From positions 316,835 to 339,473 of the forward strand of contig MNCI01036718.1 of the NCBI GenBank assembly GCA_015680685.1: 22,639 nucleotides of DNA. Reading direction: 5' to 3'. Below the pieces are notes generated by a model. That model saw only the letters and a program-made list of their open reading frames with translations, made no database searches and was not told the DNA's origin. Made by a program: the position numbers and the translations under genes. Source of the DNA: Gnetum montanum (lineage: Eukaryota; Streptophyta; Gnetopsida; Gnetales; Gnetaceae). Positions 1 through 9,740 of this stretch are shown here, piece after piece (position 1 is the first letter of the stretch; the number at the start of each line of letters is the position of its first letter).

Positions 1-900
1 TTGTTTCTATGCTAGGTCGAGGTCTAGATGGAGATCGCAAGCCATGGATAGTGTACGAAGCTCATTCTGTATGGGGAGCTTTGGTAGTTTCCCGTACACT
101 AACTCATAGGGAGAATAGCCTATAGGGAGCTTCCAAGTGGAGTGGTATGCCTAGAGAGCATCATTTAGTTTTATGCTCCAATCTCACCTAAATTTTCTAA
201 TTGTCCTCATTAATATTTTGGTAATCTCTTGGTTAGTAACCTTAGCTTGTCCATTAGCTTGGAGGTGGTAAGGTGTGGTCAATTTATGCTCAACCCCTAA
301 GCATTGCATTAATTTGTGAAAGGTTGTACTCGTGAAATATGTTTCATTATCTGAGATGAGTGCGTGTGGGACACCAAACCTATTTACAATTTGTTGTTGT
401 ACAAATCATGTAGCTGTAGATGATGTGTAGTCTGTTACTGCAGCCGCTTCAGCCCATTTGGTTAAGTAATCAACAACAACGATGATATATGCCTTTCCGT
501 TGGACATTGGTGTAATAGGCCCCATAAAATCTATTCCCCAGATATCAAAGGATTCCAAAGGTTGAATCCATTTTTGCGGACCCTCCATTCTAGCAGTCAT
601 TCCACCATCACATTGGCAGTGCTCAAAAGATTGGGAAAAATGATGGGCATCCCGAAATAGTGTTGGCCAATAATATCCTGCAAGCAAAACCTTGGTAGCC
701 ATTCATCTCCCAGCATAATGACCCCCACAGGGGCCCTCATGAGCATCCTAGAGAACTTTTAATTGATCCTGATTGGGCACACACCATCGAACCAAGCCAT
801 CAGGATAGACTTTATAGAGTTGTCCCTTGATTTCCATGAAGTACTTGGTTTTATGAAGAAACTGTTGTTTCTTCCTAAAGTCCAACCCCTATGGTATTTG
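1..900 (-). pseudogene. Integrase of element 1, partial, catalytic Glu replaced by Lys
   Basis: Integrase joins the DNA copy to the chromosome. The N-terminal zinc domain is visible as HEGPCGGHYAG (about 715-755) and CQC (about 610-620). Core: FDIWGIDFMGP with the first Asp at 529-531, ISDNETYF with the second Asp at 349-351, and NGQAKVTNQEI with Lys at 241-243. The spacing between second Asp and Lys is 35 residues, exactly the D,D35E spacing, so Lys occupies the catalytic Glu position. Stops lie near 403-405 (after TDYTSSTAT) and elsewhere. WKLPIGYSPYELVYGKLP (about 75-130) is the conserved segment after the core. The window cuts the C-terminus. Confidence 0.9.
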
Positions 901-1019
901 TTGGGAAGTGAGATAAGTAAGAATGCTACTATACCAATTTATTTCTATGGGTTGATCATTCACTACACTGGCAAAGAGGGTTTCATCAGGAAAATGGTCA
1001 GATACAGCATATTCATCCT

Positions 1020-1639
1020 CTTTGTTGTCCCAATGCAACCGAGATAGGTGATTGGTGACTACATTCTCGGTGCCTTTGCGGTCTACTATTGTTAAATCGA
1101 CCTCTTGAAGAATTACCAACCAACGTATGATACATGGGCTAACTGTTTCCTTGTTCCTAAGGAACCTAATTGCACTATGATCTGTATGGATGTATACTTT
1201 GTAACCCAATACATAGTGCCTAAATATTTCCAGTGCAAACACTATAGCCATTAATTCCTTTTTTGTAGTCATGTAGTTGAGTTGTGCACTGGTGATACTC
1301 TTACTGGCACAGTGGATGTAATAAGGTCATTTTTGTTCATCTAATTGTGTCAGTACAACTCCTAAGGCGTAATTAGATGTGTCGGTCATGATATGGAACG
1401 GCCTGGACCAGTCATGGGCTTGTAGAATGGGGGTTTCCACAAGCCTCTGTTTGAGAGTTTGGAATGCTCGTTCACATTCCCTGGTCCATTTGAATGGTGC
1501 ATCTTTTTTCATTAATTCCACCAACGGCTTGGCAACTTTGAAGAAGTTCTTGATAAACCTCCTGTAGTAGCTAGTGTGTCCAAGGAATGACCTAATGTCT
1601 TTAACGATTTCTAGTTGTCGGGTAATTCCTTGGATGACT
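1020..1639 (-). pseudogene. RT connection and RNase H domain of element 1
   Basis: RNase H would degrade the RNA strand of the RNA-DNA hybrid. SFLGHTSYYRRFIKNF (about 1550-1600) is the conserved connection motif. RNase H follows with MTDTSNYALGVVLTQ (about 1345-1390, first catalytic Asp), KKELMAIVFALE with its Glu (about 1230-1265), TDHSAIRFL with the third Asp (about 1160-1185) and NHLSRL (about 1036-1053). One stop (about 1326) splits the domain; the frame is otherwise kept and continues into integrase. The acidic residues that can be checked are present. Confidence 0.9.
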
Positions 1640-2559
1640 TTAATTTTTTCTGGATCCACCTCAATTCTTTATTGTGAAATTTTATGCCCCATTATGATGC
1701 CCTCTTGAACCATCAAATGGCTCTTCTGCCAGTTGAGCTTTAGGTTGGTTTCAACACATTGTTTTAATACTTGCTCTAACCAGTCAAGGGCTTGATCAAA
1801 GCTCATCCCATAAGTGGAGAAGTCGTCCATGAATACTTCTACTCTGTTACCTATTTGCTATTGAAAGATGCATAGAACTAATCATTGGAATATGGCAGGT
1901 GCATTGCACAAGCCAAAAGGTATTTTTTGTATGCAAATGTTCCTCAAGGACTGGTGAACGTTATTTTGGCTTGGTCTTCTAGCGCAAATCGTATTTGGTT
2001 GTACCCACTATACCCATCCAGAAAATTGTAAGAGCCATGCCCTGCTATAGTGATCTTTGAATGTTGCCATATTTAATAGCCTAAAATCTATACATACCCT
2101 CCATTTACCTCCTTTTTTCGATACAAATACAAGAGGACTAACCCACTTACTATCAGCAATAGGGTAAATGAACCCAGCCTTGAGAAGCTACTCTATCTCC
2201 TCTTTTACTATTTGTTTTAACTTCGGGTTCAATCACCTCTGGGTTGCTTGCAAGGTTTCATGGAAGGGTCTATGTAAATCCTATGCTGGCATATCCTATG
2301 ATCTATTTCGATTAGTTCAGGGTATGACCAGGAAAAGGATGTTGACCACTTGTTTATCACCTTTAGCAAACTTTCTTTTTGCTTGGGTGCGAGCTTTGTG
2401 TTGATAATTACCAATTTTCTATTTTTAAGGGTCATGTATTCCAAACTGGTGGGCAATGGTTTTAAATCTATGGGCTCTTGTTTAAACTCCTCAAGAATCT
2501 CCAACTTCCCCCAATTAATGTTTTTGGAGTTAAGGGCTAAAAGTTGGCAACAGACTTGC
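1640..2559 (-). pseudogene. Reverse transcriptase of element 1, frameshifted
   Basis: RNA-dependent DNA polymerase domain. The N-terminal region (DLKPLPTSLEY, then CQHRIYIDPSMKP) is in the gag/protease frame and resembles the Athila-type RT N-terminus. A frameshift falls at about 2230-2240. KWRVCIDFRLLN (2080-2115) and later FMDDF (1819-1833), the YxDD-type catalytic box, are in a second frame. Between them, near 2046-2050, about a dozen codons present in element 2 are missing, and another shift occurs near 1920-1935. LNWQKSHLMVQEG and GHKIS follow, typical of the thumb/connection region in this lineage. Both catalytic aspartates of the DD box remain, but the frame is destroyed. Confidence 0.9.
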
Positions 2560-2849
2560 TCTAATACATCTGTACTTTCAATGTAAGCACTAGTTATTCC
2601 CTCAGCTAGTTCCATGCAGGTTTTCAAGTTGTTCTCTTTATCAGCCATCAGCCACTGGGTGTTTTCTTGTTGTGTGGCTATCACATATAGGCACTTTTGT
2701 ATGTTAATATCCCATGCACACCGATTGCATGCAGGCAATGTTAAACTTTGCATCACCCATGATTTCTGCACGCAATGACACCCTATGTCACTATATGCGA
2801 TGCATGGAACTCTTTTCCTCTCAATTTTTCCAAAAGTATTTGTCTTGGA
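2560..2849 (-). pseudogene. Cysteine-containing protease-RT linker of element 1
   Basis: Open sequence in frame with the protease. It contains CIAYSDIGC, then CNRCAWDINIQKCLYV, with the CX2C cysteines at 2727-2729 and 2718-2720. The same cysteine layout is present in element 2 near 8545-8660, although the rest of the linker has diverged, so the cysteines were probably under constraint when the elements were active. Function unknown. Confidence 0.6.
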
Positions 2850-3239
2850 TATTTCTAAGGAAAGATTGTATATTCCTAGGCGTGGATCGATTGTATTCAA
2901 CCATGCCCTTCCCATTATAATTGGGAAATCCCCTTTATCATTATTTATTTGGATCACTAGGAAATCGACTGGATATGACCAACCACCCACAGTGGTAACA
3001 ATGTCCTCAACCTATCCCAAAGGAACAGTGATGGACTGGTCAACTAGCTCTAAGTGAATATTGCTCTTCTTAAATGGAGGAAGGTTCCAGGTTTTATACA
3101 GTTCTTGTGAGATTAAGTTGACTCAGGAACTTGAGTCGAGGAGAGCCTTATGGGGTTCATTCCCAGCGACTTGGAGGTAAACTAGGGGGACTCCCGGGTC
3201 CGATAATTTCTTTGGAAGGTGGCTGACCTTGATCCAGTT
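2850..3239 (-). pseudogene. Retroviral-type aspartic protease of element 1, broken
   Basis: Pepsin-like retrotransposon protease that would cleave Gag-Pol. Visible are PGVPLVYLQVAGNE, then the active-site region ALLDSSS, where the usual D-S/T-G reads D-S-S (Asp codon 3135-3137), immediately followed by a stop codon. Further on are the WSYPVDFLVIQ strand and FPIIMGRAWL, which corresponds to the conserved LGRxWL-type motif near the end of the domain. It is in frame with gag upstream. The lost glycine and the stop mean it is inactive. Confidence 0.85.
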
Positions 3240-3827
3240 GGTTACTATATGTGTTAACATAACTATATGCATTGCGCATGATTTCTTTGTCGAAGGGTTT
3301 CCCGAAACCTTATTTGGTATGGAGGTGTTTAGATGCTCAACCGCTTGTGAAGGCGAGGGTTTGGTTGGATTGTTGGTCCTAAGGAAATGTCTTTTTGGTG
3401 TAATATTGTTAGAACCAATTGAGAATTGAGGATTGGGAGCCCTCGCAATGTTGGGTTGTTGTGGTTAAGTGGGAATTACTCTAGGCTTTGTTGGAGCGGT
3501 TGGTGGTGGGACTACTGGTGCAAGAGATGCAGATGGATTTGGAGGATAGTGTGGGTATGGAGTGTTTCCTAAAGAAGAAGGAGTCCTAAAATACTCTTGA
3601 ACTTGATAGTAACATGGAGGGTTTATGTGACCCATAGAGTCACCTGGGGAAATCAACTGCTACACATAATAACCATAAGGATTAGGCTGCTGGTAAGGGT
3701 ACTGTTGTGTTGGCGGTGACATCCCCCATGATTGTGGGTATTGCCACTACTGATGCTGTCTAATGGGCTGTGGTGGAGTTCGACTGGGATAATACATTGG
3801 TGGTTGGTGGAACTGCCTTCGGTTACC
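3240..3827 (-). pseudogene. Proline/glutamine-rich gag-protease linker of element 1
   Basis: The gag frame continues through a region rich in Pro, Gln, Tyr and Ser (for example the PYPHYPPNPSASLAPV stretch within 3465-3656), followed by a Lys/Ser/Asn-rich segment leading into the protease. It has several stops. No catalytic motif is seen. Continuity of frame with gag and protease suggests that the intact ancestor made one Gag-Pol polyprotein without a programmed frameshift at this junction. Confidence 0.65.
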
Positions 3828-5768
3828 TTATGAATAAGGTAACCTTCGGGGTGTTTGCCTTTGGTTGAGTCTTGGATTAAGTGCATACACCCCAAACTCT
3901 TGCATATGTGAGATGATTGGAAAACATCCCTTGGGATGGTCATAGTAGCAAATTCCACATCCACCGTTATCATCTATGTTTGAATCCACAACCACATAGG
4001 GGTTAGTAATTTTTCCCTTACCCTTGTTATGTGTAGGGCTTAAATCTCTCCACTTTTTCTTACCTTTGTCACTACTTTGTTCTACCTTAGACTCTTCTAC
4101 AATTTTTAAGACAGTTTCAATTTTAGAGTCTAAGAAACTCCATACGTCATCTACCTTAGCCGCCATTTCTGTTATGAGCTTTTGAAGCAGCAAGGTCTTT
4201 CTATTCACCAACTTTTCAATTGGTGACTCATCCTCTTCATCACAAAATTTCACTCCCTTTTTTCCAAGGGAGGGATCACGGTTGTACTCTTCTGTACTTT
4301 CCCTTTTTCGTAGTTCACCTTCTTCTTTTGCTACTTGCTCCAACAAGCGATGAACTTCATGGACTCTAAGTTGTGATAGTTTCCCTTGGGCATAAGTCCC
4401 AAGGGTTCTCCTTGTTTCATGTTTGAGCCCATCCACGATGTGGCGGAGTTGATCCCGCTGTGCGTATCCATGGCCCAGGCAACGATGTAACAATGTGTAG
4501 TAGTGGGCCATGGCATCATCCAAGGGTTCTTGATTTTCTTGCTTCCATCCTTGGATCTAATTACACAAATTGGACACTCTGGAATACATTTGATACTTCT
4601 CGTTGAACAGTTCTAGCATCATACTCCACTTCCTGATGGTTTCTAGTTCTAGGGACTGGTACCAGCTCTATGCTTCCTTGGTGAGTGTCCTTGGGAACAA
4701 CTTAAGTTTTTTCCACTCATTTTCTATATTCTGCAAGGCATAGGCATCGCGGAATGCCTATAAATGATTTTTTGGATCAGCATTGTATCCCCCTTCAAAT
4801 CGTGGGATATTTTTCATGTCTAAACGTTTGATCCAACTATCTTTTAAATGCCTTGTGGGTATCCTGACTACCTCCGTTATGTCAAGCATACCTCAGGTTG
4901 CGAGTAGGGGTTCATCATGGTCATCTCTTTCATGATGCCTGTGATGTTTGTGGTGTTCCCTACTCTCCCTACGTCCTTTCCCTTGTCCTCTCTCTCAAAG
5001 TTTCCTTCAAGGTATCTCATTTTTCTTACCTTTATCCTCTCTGTTGTGTTCATGATGGCTATGCCCAGATGTGGAAGGAGAGGGTGAGTGATGTAAAGAA
5101 GGGGAAGAAGAAGGGGAACCATCACCATGACGATATTTCTTGCCTTCTCTTTGGCTGCTATGGCCCCGATCGTGGTGACGATCTAAGTGCATGTCCTTAG
5201 CATGAGTGGTTATTTCCTCTGTGAACAGTTGGTGTTCGCGGGCATCAGAACCATGGTTATGTATCATTGATCGTAGGTTCTGATACCCTACCTCCTCACC
5301 ATCATTAGGAGGGGGAACATCATTTGTTAGAGAACTCGTGATAAGGGATTCCTCATCTCCTATTTCGCTAAGGACGTGTAGACCTTTGCCCTTCAAAAGT
5401 GTATGTTGACTCTCCTGCCTTGAGTCTCTCATATGTTGTGCTTCTGTGGGGTAATAATCCCTCGTATCAAAGTCTTCCATAACATATTCAGCATATAATT
5501 CTGTCATGCCAATCTGTGCCAAGGCACGGAAAGGCATGCGAGAGACTAATCGATCTGGGGGTAACACGATGTTACCTTGAAAATATCTCCATCATAACTA
5601 TTCATCTTGATGGAGGATAAAGGTAAAGTTTGGAATATACTCATCGGAATGAGTATAAACTATCTTGTATTGTTTAGGACTTGGTTGATTTTGGCTATGT
5701 GTTATATGTTGCCGACTATCTCGTGTATGGTCCTTAGGTGGTGAGTTGCTCTTATGAGAAGAAGACAT
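3828..5768 (-). pseudogene. gag: gag of element 1, broken by stop codons
   Basis: Structural capsid/nucleocapsid polyprotein of a retrotransposon. The start chosen is the ATG at 5768-5766 (MSSSHK), because element 3 has a matching start (MASSHE) at the same distance from its PBS. Visible along the frame are a conserved N-terminal block with GNIVLPPDR, a Ser/His-rich low-complexity stretch (about 5040-5160), the retrotransposon gag core containing ESWYQSLE-type and YYTLLHRCLGHGYA motifs (about 4430-4860), a charged linker, and a small CX2CX3HX3C motif in CGICYYDHPKGC near 3940. The frame is unshifted but holds many stops, for example two close together near 5610, and others near 5030, 4890, 4780, 4690 and 4560. 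Most look like CGA, CAA or CAG codons changed by C-to-T. It cannot make full-length Gag. Confidence 0.9.
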
Positions 5769-5890
5769 TGTCATTGGTGTGCTAATTCACCATTATATAA
5801 TTTTTCTCTTTTGATTAACTCGAAGGTTCATTAAGGCTCCCAATGATGTGAGTGATATCCCTTATGTTCTATTCGGCGCACAAACACTTA

Positions 5891-5909
5891 GTCCCCAGCA
5901 ACGGCACCA
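5891..5909 (-). other. Primer binding site of element 1 (tRNA-Asp type)
   Basis: The minus strand reads TGGTGCCGTTGCTGGGGAC, one base after the LTR 3' end. From memory of plant tRNA-Asp, the complement of its 3' end would be TGGCGCCGTTGCCGGGGAC, so there are two C-to-T differences. A tRNA-Asp primer is common in Athila-type elements. Confidence 0.88.
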
Positions 5910-6334
5910 ATGATGAGTGGTGAGGTACCCCTACAATCAACCATACGAAACGAGTGTAGCACACATGATCCGGTTGAACTCCGTAGACTAAATGCCTACA
6001 CACCCCATGGAACACTTGGGGTTAATCATTCGTTGTCTTCCCAGACTTGTAGTTGTCACGGTGTATGGTTAAGTAAATCTGAGGTATATGATTTTTATAG
6101 TCTTTTATGTTTTATGTCTTCTATGCTAAAGGGTGAAGGGTTGAGAAACTAACTAGCTCTAACTAATCAACTAAGTCTAAATTAACTAGCATCAGCATCC
6201 GTTCCCACTTACCGTACACACCCTAAACTATGCAACCGCGGCTACCAAATGCTAATCATTACTAGGATCACCACGCGTAATGCACATGCTTGAAGTGGTC
6301 GTACTGAGGCACTTAACTAACCTAAATGTAATGA

Positions 6335-6505
6335 GCATTCATTCCTTGACTAGCCGTACACATCCTTATATGCTTGTAATCAAGTCGTACTCATTCCGCA
6401 TTCTAGGAGTTGAGGGTGAGAGAATCTAATCGCGATGAGCAGCCGATTCCATGATTATCCGTACACATCCGTAAATGCTCGTAATCAAGTCATACTCATT
6501 TCGCA
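6335..6505 (-). repeat. Two-module repeat inside U5 of the element 1 LTR
   Basis: On the minus strand a module like gtacgacttgattacgagc is followed by a module like tgtacggctagtcaaggaat, and the pair occurs twice. Element 3 carries the same modules in three rounds. Function unknown. Confidence 0.65.
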
Positions 6506-6778
6506 CTACTGTAGGGTAATAAATAATAGGTAATAAATAACAAGTAGTAAATAACAAGCAATAAATCATATTTCATGCACTGCAAGGTTTATCCACAAAG
6601 CTCATCTTTATTGCCATACACAACTTGCATTCAAGTACAATGTTGCTCGAATAAAGATTCGTTCACTTGGGAACTCTTACTGTGGGCACATGGAAAATAT
6701 TCTATCTCTGGAGTGATCAATCTGCTAGAGTTTCCCTACTTCTAGACTAGGATAAAAAATAAGGGGAGTGCCGCCTCT

Positions 6779-6786
6779 TATTTATA
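6779..6786 (-). promoter_or_regulatory. TATA box of element 1 LTR
   Basis: TATAAATA on the minus strand, followed by AGAGGCGGCACTCCC, identical in context to the element 3 TATA box. An AATAAA signal follows about 170 bases downstream, the same spacing as in the other two LTRs, which supports a common promoter and poly(A) layout. Confidence 0.75.
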
Positions 6787-6802
6787 GATTGGGCGATGGA
6801 CT

Positions 6803-6860
6803 GCAATATCGCGTATGCGACATCGCAGGGGAAGACGCGATATCGCGTACGCAATATCAC
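6803..6860. promoter_or_regulatory. Degenerate palindrome array upstream of the element 1 TATA box
   Basis: Four copies related to GCGATATCGC lie at about 6803-6812 (GCAATATCGC), 6818-6827 (GCGACATCGC), 6837-6846 (perfect) and 6851-6860 (GCAATATCAC). Differences from the perfect form are C-to-T or G-to-A changes, mostly at CpG. The array sits just upstream of the minus-strand TATA box. A role in transcription is inferred from position only. Confidence 0.7.
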
Positions 6861-6885
6861 GGCTCATGCAAATCGCATCTCATCA

Positions 6886-8140
6886 CCAACCTACTTAGGC
6901 ACATTGTCAATGGATTAAGGAATAAAACTATGAAAATCCTTAGGGTTTATGCCCAAGGCAGACTATCAAAGATGACTGCCTATTGAATCCATAGGCTAAT
7001 TAACCAAGTGGTGAAGGAGGAAGGTGAGTTAAAAAAGAGAGAATCAATGGAAAAATATAATCAAGACTCATCTATTAGAAAAAGACATATATGAATGTGT
7101 GATAAGAAATAGGAAGAAGCCTTAAAAGAGGTGATTTAGAAAAAGACTCTAGTAATTCAAAAATATGTTAATGACATAGAAACTAATGTAGAAAAGATGT
7201 GGGACTTAGTGGATAAAAAGTTTACAATAGCCTTAGAAATTGTAAAAGAAAGAACTAAACAAGCTTTCAATAAGGGCAAGGAGAAGAAAAAGTAAAGAGA
7301 CCATGGATGTGAACATTATAAGCAAAAAGAAAAAGTTGCTTCAGTGGAAGAATGTACCAATTCAAGCTCAAAGGATGAGGAAGGGTGTAGAGTGTGCTAG
7401 TAGAAACATTTTAAGGTATGTTGTCCTATGATGACACATTTGTAAGAATCAAGGGCAAATGCACTTAATCCAAGATTCATCAAAAAGAAAATTCCAAAAT
7501 GGTTATCTTATCCTTAAGGTAACTACAAGTAGTTCTTCCAAGCCACTTATTATTTAAGTGGAGCTTATCCACAACCATATGAGAAATATCAGTAATAGTA
7601 ACAACAACCACAAGCATGGAAAATGCCACCACTGATGTAGTAGTACCCATATTGGTAACGGGGCACTTATGGACACTATGTGCAATGTTTGATATCTCTA
7701 GGAAATGTAGCAATTCATACTTAGCAATATTATCCACCTGAATATTATAGACCTACCACTCCAAGGATGGATTCCAACCCATATGTACATTAAATAATGG
7801 CTGGTCCATTAAGTCAACCTTCCAACCCTCTACTACCTGTGCCACCACTTGCAATGTAAGGAGAATTTCCATCACAATCACAACAAAAGAATATGATGAG
7901 GACAATAAACATGCAGGAGGAAGTAATCATAAATGAACCATAGTCCAAGAAATGATCTTTCTTTCAGACAAGCTTAGAAAAGGTTCAAAGGATGGGGATC
8001 TCATCTACTTCCACTCTCCATCCACACTCACTCCTCTAAGAAGCATTAAGATTCCTTCATCTTCTAATGTGAACTTAACAATTGTCATGCTAATGTAGAC
8101 TGTCATGCACTAGATAAAGGCAAGAGCACTTTCTCAAAAG
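6886..8140 (+). pseudogene. gag: 3' part of gag and gag-protease linker of element 2
   Basis: Starts with LLRHIVNGL (about 6891-6917), aligning with LRHIVDGL of element 1 and LRHLVNGL of element 3, then YAQGRLSKM. Further on come charged sequence and MWDLVDKKF, equivalent to MWDSLDS of element 3, in the same frame at about 7149-7260. The zinc-knuckle region at about 7385-7425 keeps the cysteines and histidine of CX2CX3HX3C but has two stops inside it. From about 7430 a gene-like ALNPRF motif aligns with element 1, then the frame becomes hard to follow up to the protease. An open frame beginning at 6768 in the LTR of element 1 runs into this gag by chance and is not a gene. Confidence 0.82.
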
Positions 8141-8545
8141 ATAACCAATCTAGGAAGTCCCTTGGTGTACCTCCAAATAGAAGGCCATAAACCATGCAAG
8201 GCTCTACTTGATTCTAGGTTAGGGATAAACATGATATCACAAGACATGTAGAAGACCTAGAATCTTTCACCATTAAAGAAAAGCAACATTCAACTAGAGC
8301 TTGAAAATCAATTGATCGTAGCTTCACTAGGACAGGGGAATGATGTGATTACTACCATAAGAAATTGGTCTTATCCTACTAATTTCCTAGTCATTCATGT
8401 GAGGAAGAACAATGGAGAAATCCCTATTATTATGAGAATAGCTTAGCTTAGCACTATGGATGCTAAGTTTGGTATCAAAGACTTATCCTTGGAAAATTTC
8501 AAGAAGGATGAATTCCAAATTATTCAATGATGCAAATTTCCATGT
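8141..8545 (+). pseudogene. Aspartic protease of element 2, broken
   Basis: LVYLQIEGHKPCKALLDSR at about 8163-8219 matches LVYLQVAGNEPHKALLDS of element 1. The active-site D-S-G reads D-S-R. NWSYPTNFLVIHV (about 8362-8400) and IPIIMRIA (about 8421-8445) mark the second half; the Gly-Arg of the GRxWL-type motif is altered. The frame is mostly open in this stretch. Loss of the active-site glycine indicates an inactive relic. Confidence 0.82.
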
Positions 8546-9090
8546 ATTACATACAATGATAATGAGTGCAATTTCATGTAGAAAATATGGATAGTTAAAT
8601 AAAAGAACAACACAACATGCAAAAGATGTGTTGAAGAAATGTGTATACAAAGATGCCTATATGTGGTAGCCACTAAAAAGAAGGCACCCAGTGGTTGATT
8701 ATAGATGAAAAAGTTAAATAAAAAATATACATGGAACCAACAAACTAAATTATAAGAATCTATGTGGAGAAAATAAATAAGTCAAAATAATTAAGAAGAA
8801 GATACCCTTATCCACAATCATGTCAAGAGGTAAAGTTTAAATTGGAATACCTCAAGATCCCTAAAAAAGTTAAATTGGAATCATTGGAGTTGAAGGCCTT
8901 ATTGATAGAACTAGAATATGCTTTTCTAAATAACAAGGATCTTATCATCATTAATGCCAACCTAGATAAAGAACAAAAAAAGAGATTTTTGTAAGTAATC
9001 AATATATGACCCATGGTATTTGCTTGGTCTTATGATGAAATAACTAGCATTGATCCTAGAATTTGTTAACATCAGATATATACATATCTA
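8546..9090 (+). pseudogene. Protease-RT linker of element 2 with conserved cysteines
   Basis: Contains CKRCVEEMCIQRCLYVVAT (first two cysteines at 8618-8620 and 8627-8629), aligning with CNRCAWDINIQKCLYVIAT of element 1. It continues through lysine-rich, stop-containing sequence to the RT N-terminal region at about 8870-9090, where LELKALLIELEY and a degenerate ICQHQIY-like segment can be followed. Confidence 0.6.
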
Positions 9091-9740
9091 GCTATTAATC
9101 CATGACACCAACCACAAAGAAGGCTGAATCATAAGCTTAAGGAAGTAGTTAAGTAAGAATTGGTAAAATTACTGAAGGTAGGGTTCATTCATCCCATTGC
9201 AAGCAACAAATGGATCAGTATTCTAGTAATTGTTTTAAAGAAGATGGATAAGTGGAGAGTGTACATTGATTTTTGATTATTGAACTCTAAAACATTCAAG
9301 GATCTTTTTTCTTTATTGTTTATTAACCAAGTCATGGATACTATTATAGGACACCAGTAATATAGTTTTCTAGATTTGTATACTAGATATAATCAGATTT
9401 GCATGGCACTTGAAGACCAAGAGAAGATAACATTCACTAGTATATGGGGAACATTTACTTACAAGCAAATGACTTTTAATCTTTGTGATGCACCCACAAC
9501 CTTTCAAAGATTGGTACTCAACATCTTCCAAAAATAAATAGGCAATGACATTCACATACTTATGGATGATTTTCAACCTATTGGCTGGACTTCAAACAAG
9601 CACTAGACCATTTAGAATAGGTACTAAAAAGATGTGTAGAGACAAACTTGAAGCTCAACTAGCAAAAACTCCACCTAATGGTCCAAGGTGGGATCATGCT
9701 AGGACATAAAGTTTCATAAAAACGAATTGAGATGGATCTT
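9091..9740 (+). pseudogene. Reverse transcriptase of element 2, broken
   Basis: DKWRVYIDF (about 9247-9273) is followed by a stop where the family has Arg, then FINQVMDTI (about 9316-9345), YSFLDLYTRYNQI, LEDQEKITFTS (about 9412-9444) and CDAPTTFQR (about 9484-9510). The catalytic box reads LMDDF at 9559-9573. Element 2 keeps the stretch of about a dozen codons that element 1 has lost after KDHY. The frame is lost soon after the DD box. Confidence 0.87.

Larger units (their letters stand above)
1..6885 (-). mobile_element. Element 1: Athila-like Ty3/gypsy LTR retrotransposon, 5' part, inserted in element 2
   Basis: Reading the minus strand from 6885 down gives LTR, PBS, gag, protease, RT, RNase H and integrase, which is the Ty3/gypsy order. 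The left window edge cuts it in the integrase C-terminal region, so the 3' LTR is not seen. Gag, protease and the first part of RT share one frame from 5768 to about 2240, with stop codons but no frameshift; RT then shifts frame, and RNase H and integrase share a second frame. The Athila-like assignment rests on the tRNA-Asp-type PBS, the gag motifs and the style of the RT N-terminal region. The right end joins gag-like sequence of element 2 at 6886. The 5 bases after the junction (6886-6890, ccaac) would be the target duplication, but the partner copy is outside the window. Confidence 0.93.
5911..6885 (-). repeat. 5' LTR of element 1 (975 bp)
   Basis: On the minus strand the LTR begins TGATGAGATGCG at 6885 and ends CTCATCA at 5911, giving TGAT...ATCA ends. 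It aligns along most of its length, in reverse orientation, with 19559-20650: shared palindromes, TATA box, AATAAA, U5 modules, and the 3' end next to the PBS. It is about 117 bp shorter than the element 3 LTR, mainly through fewer palindromes (four degenerate copies against six) and a shorter U5 repeat block. The TATA-like TATAAATA is at 6779-6786 and the AATAAA at 6607-6612 (both minus strand). Confidence 0.92.

Noticed and set aside
763-1047. Plus-strand open frame opposite integrase and RNase H
   Set aside because: The minus strand carries clear retroelement motifs over this interval; the plus frame has none.
4898-5200. Plus-strand open frame of 100 codons opposite gag
   Set aside because: The minus strand has the conserved Ser/His-rich and gag core regions, aligned with element 3, over this interval.
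6768-6986. Open frame crossing from the element 1 LTR into element 2 gag
   Set aside because: It joins two unrelated pieces across the insertion junction; only the part after 6886 resembles gag.
9370-9576. Minus-strand open frame opposite the RT of element 2
   Set aside because: It is the shadow of the RT segment containing LMDDF on the plus strand.
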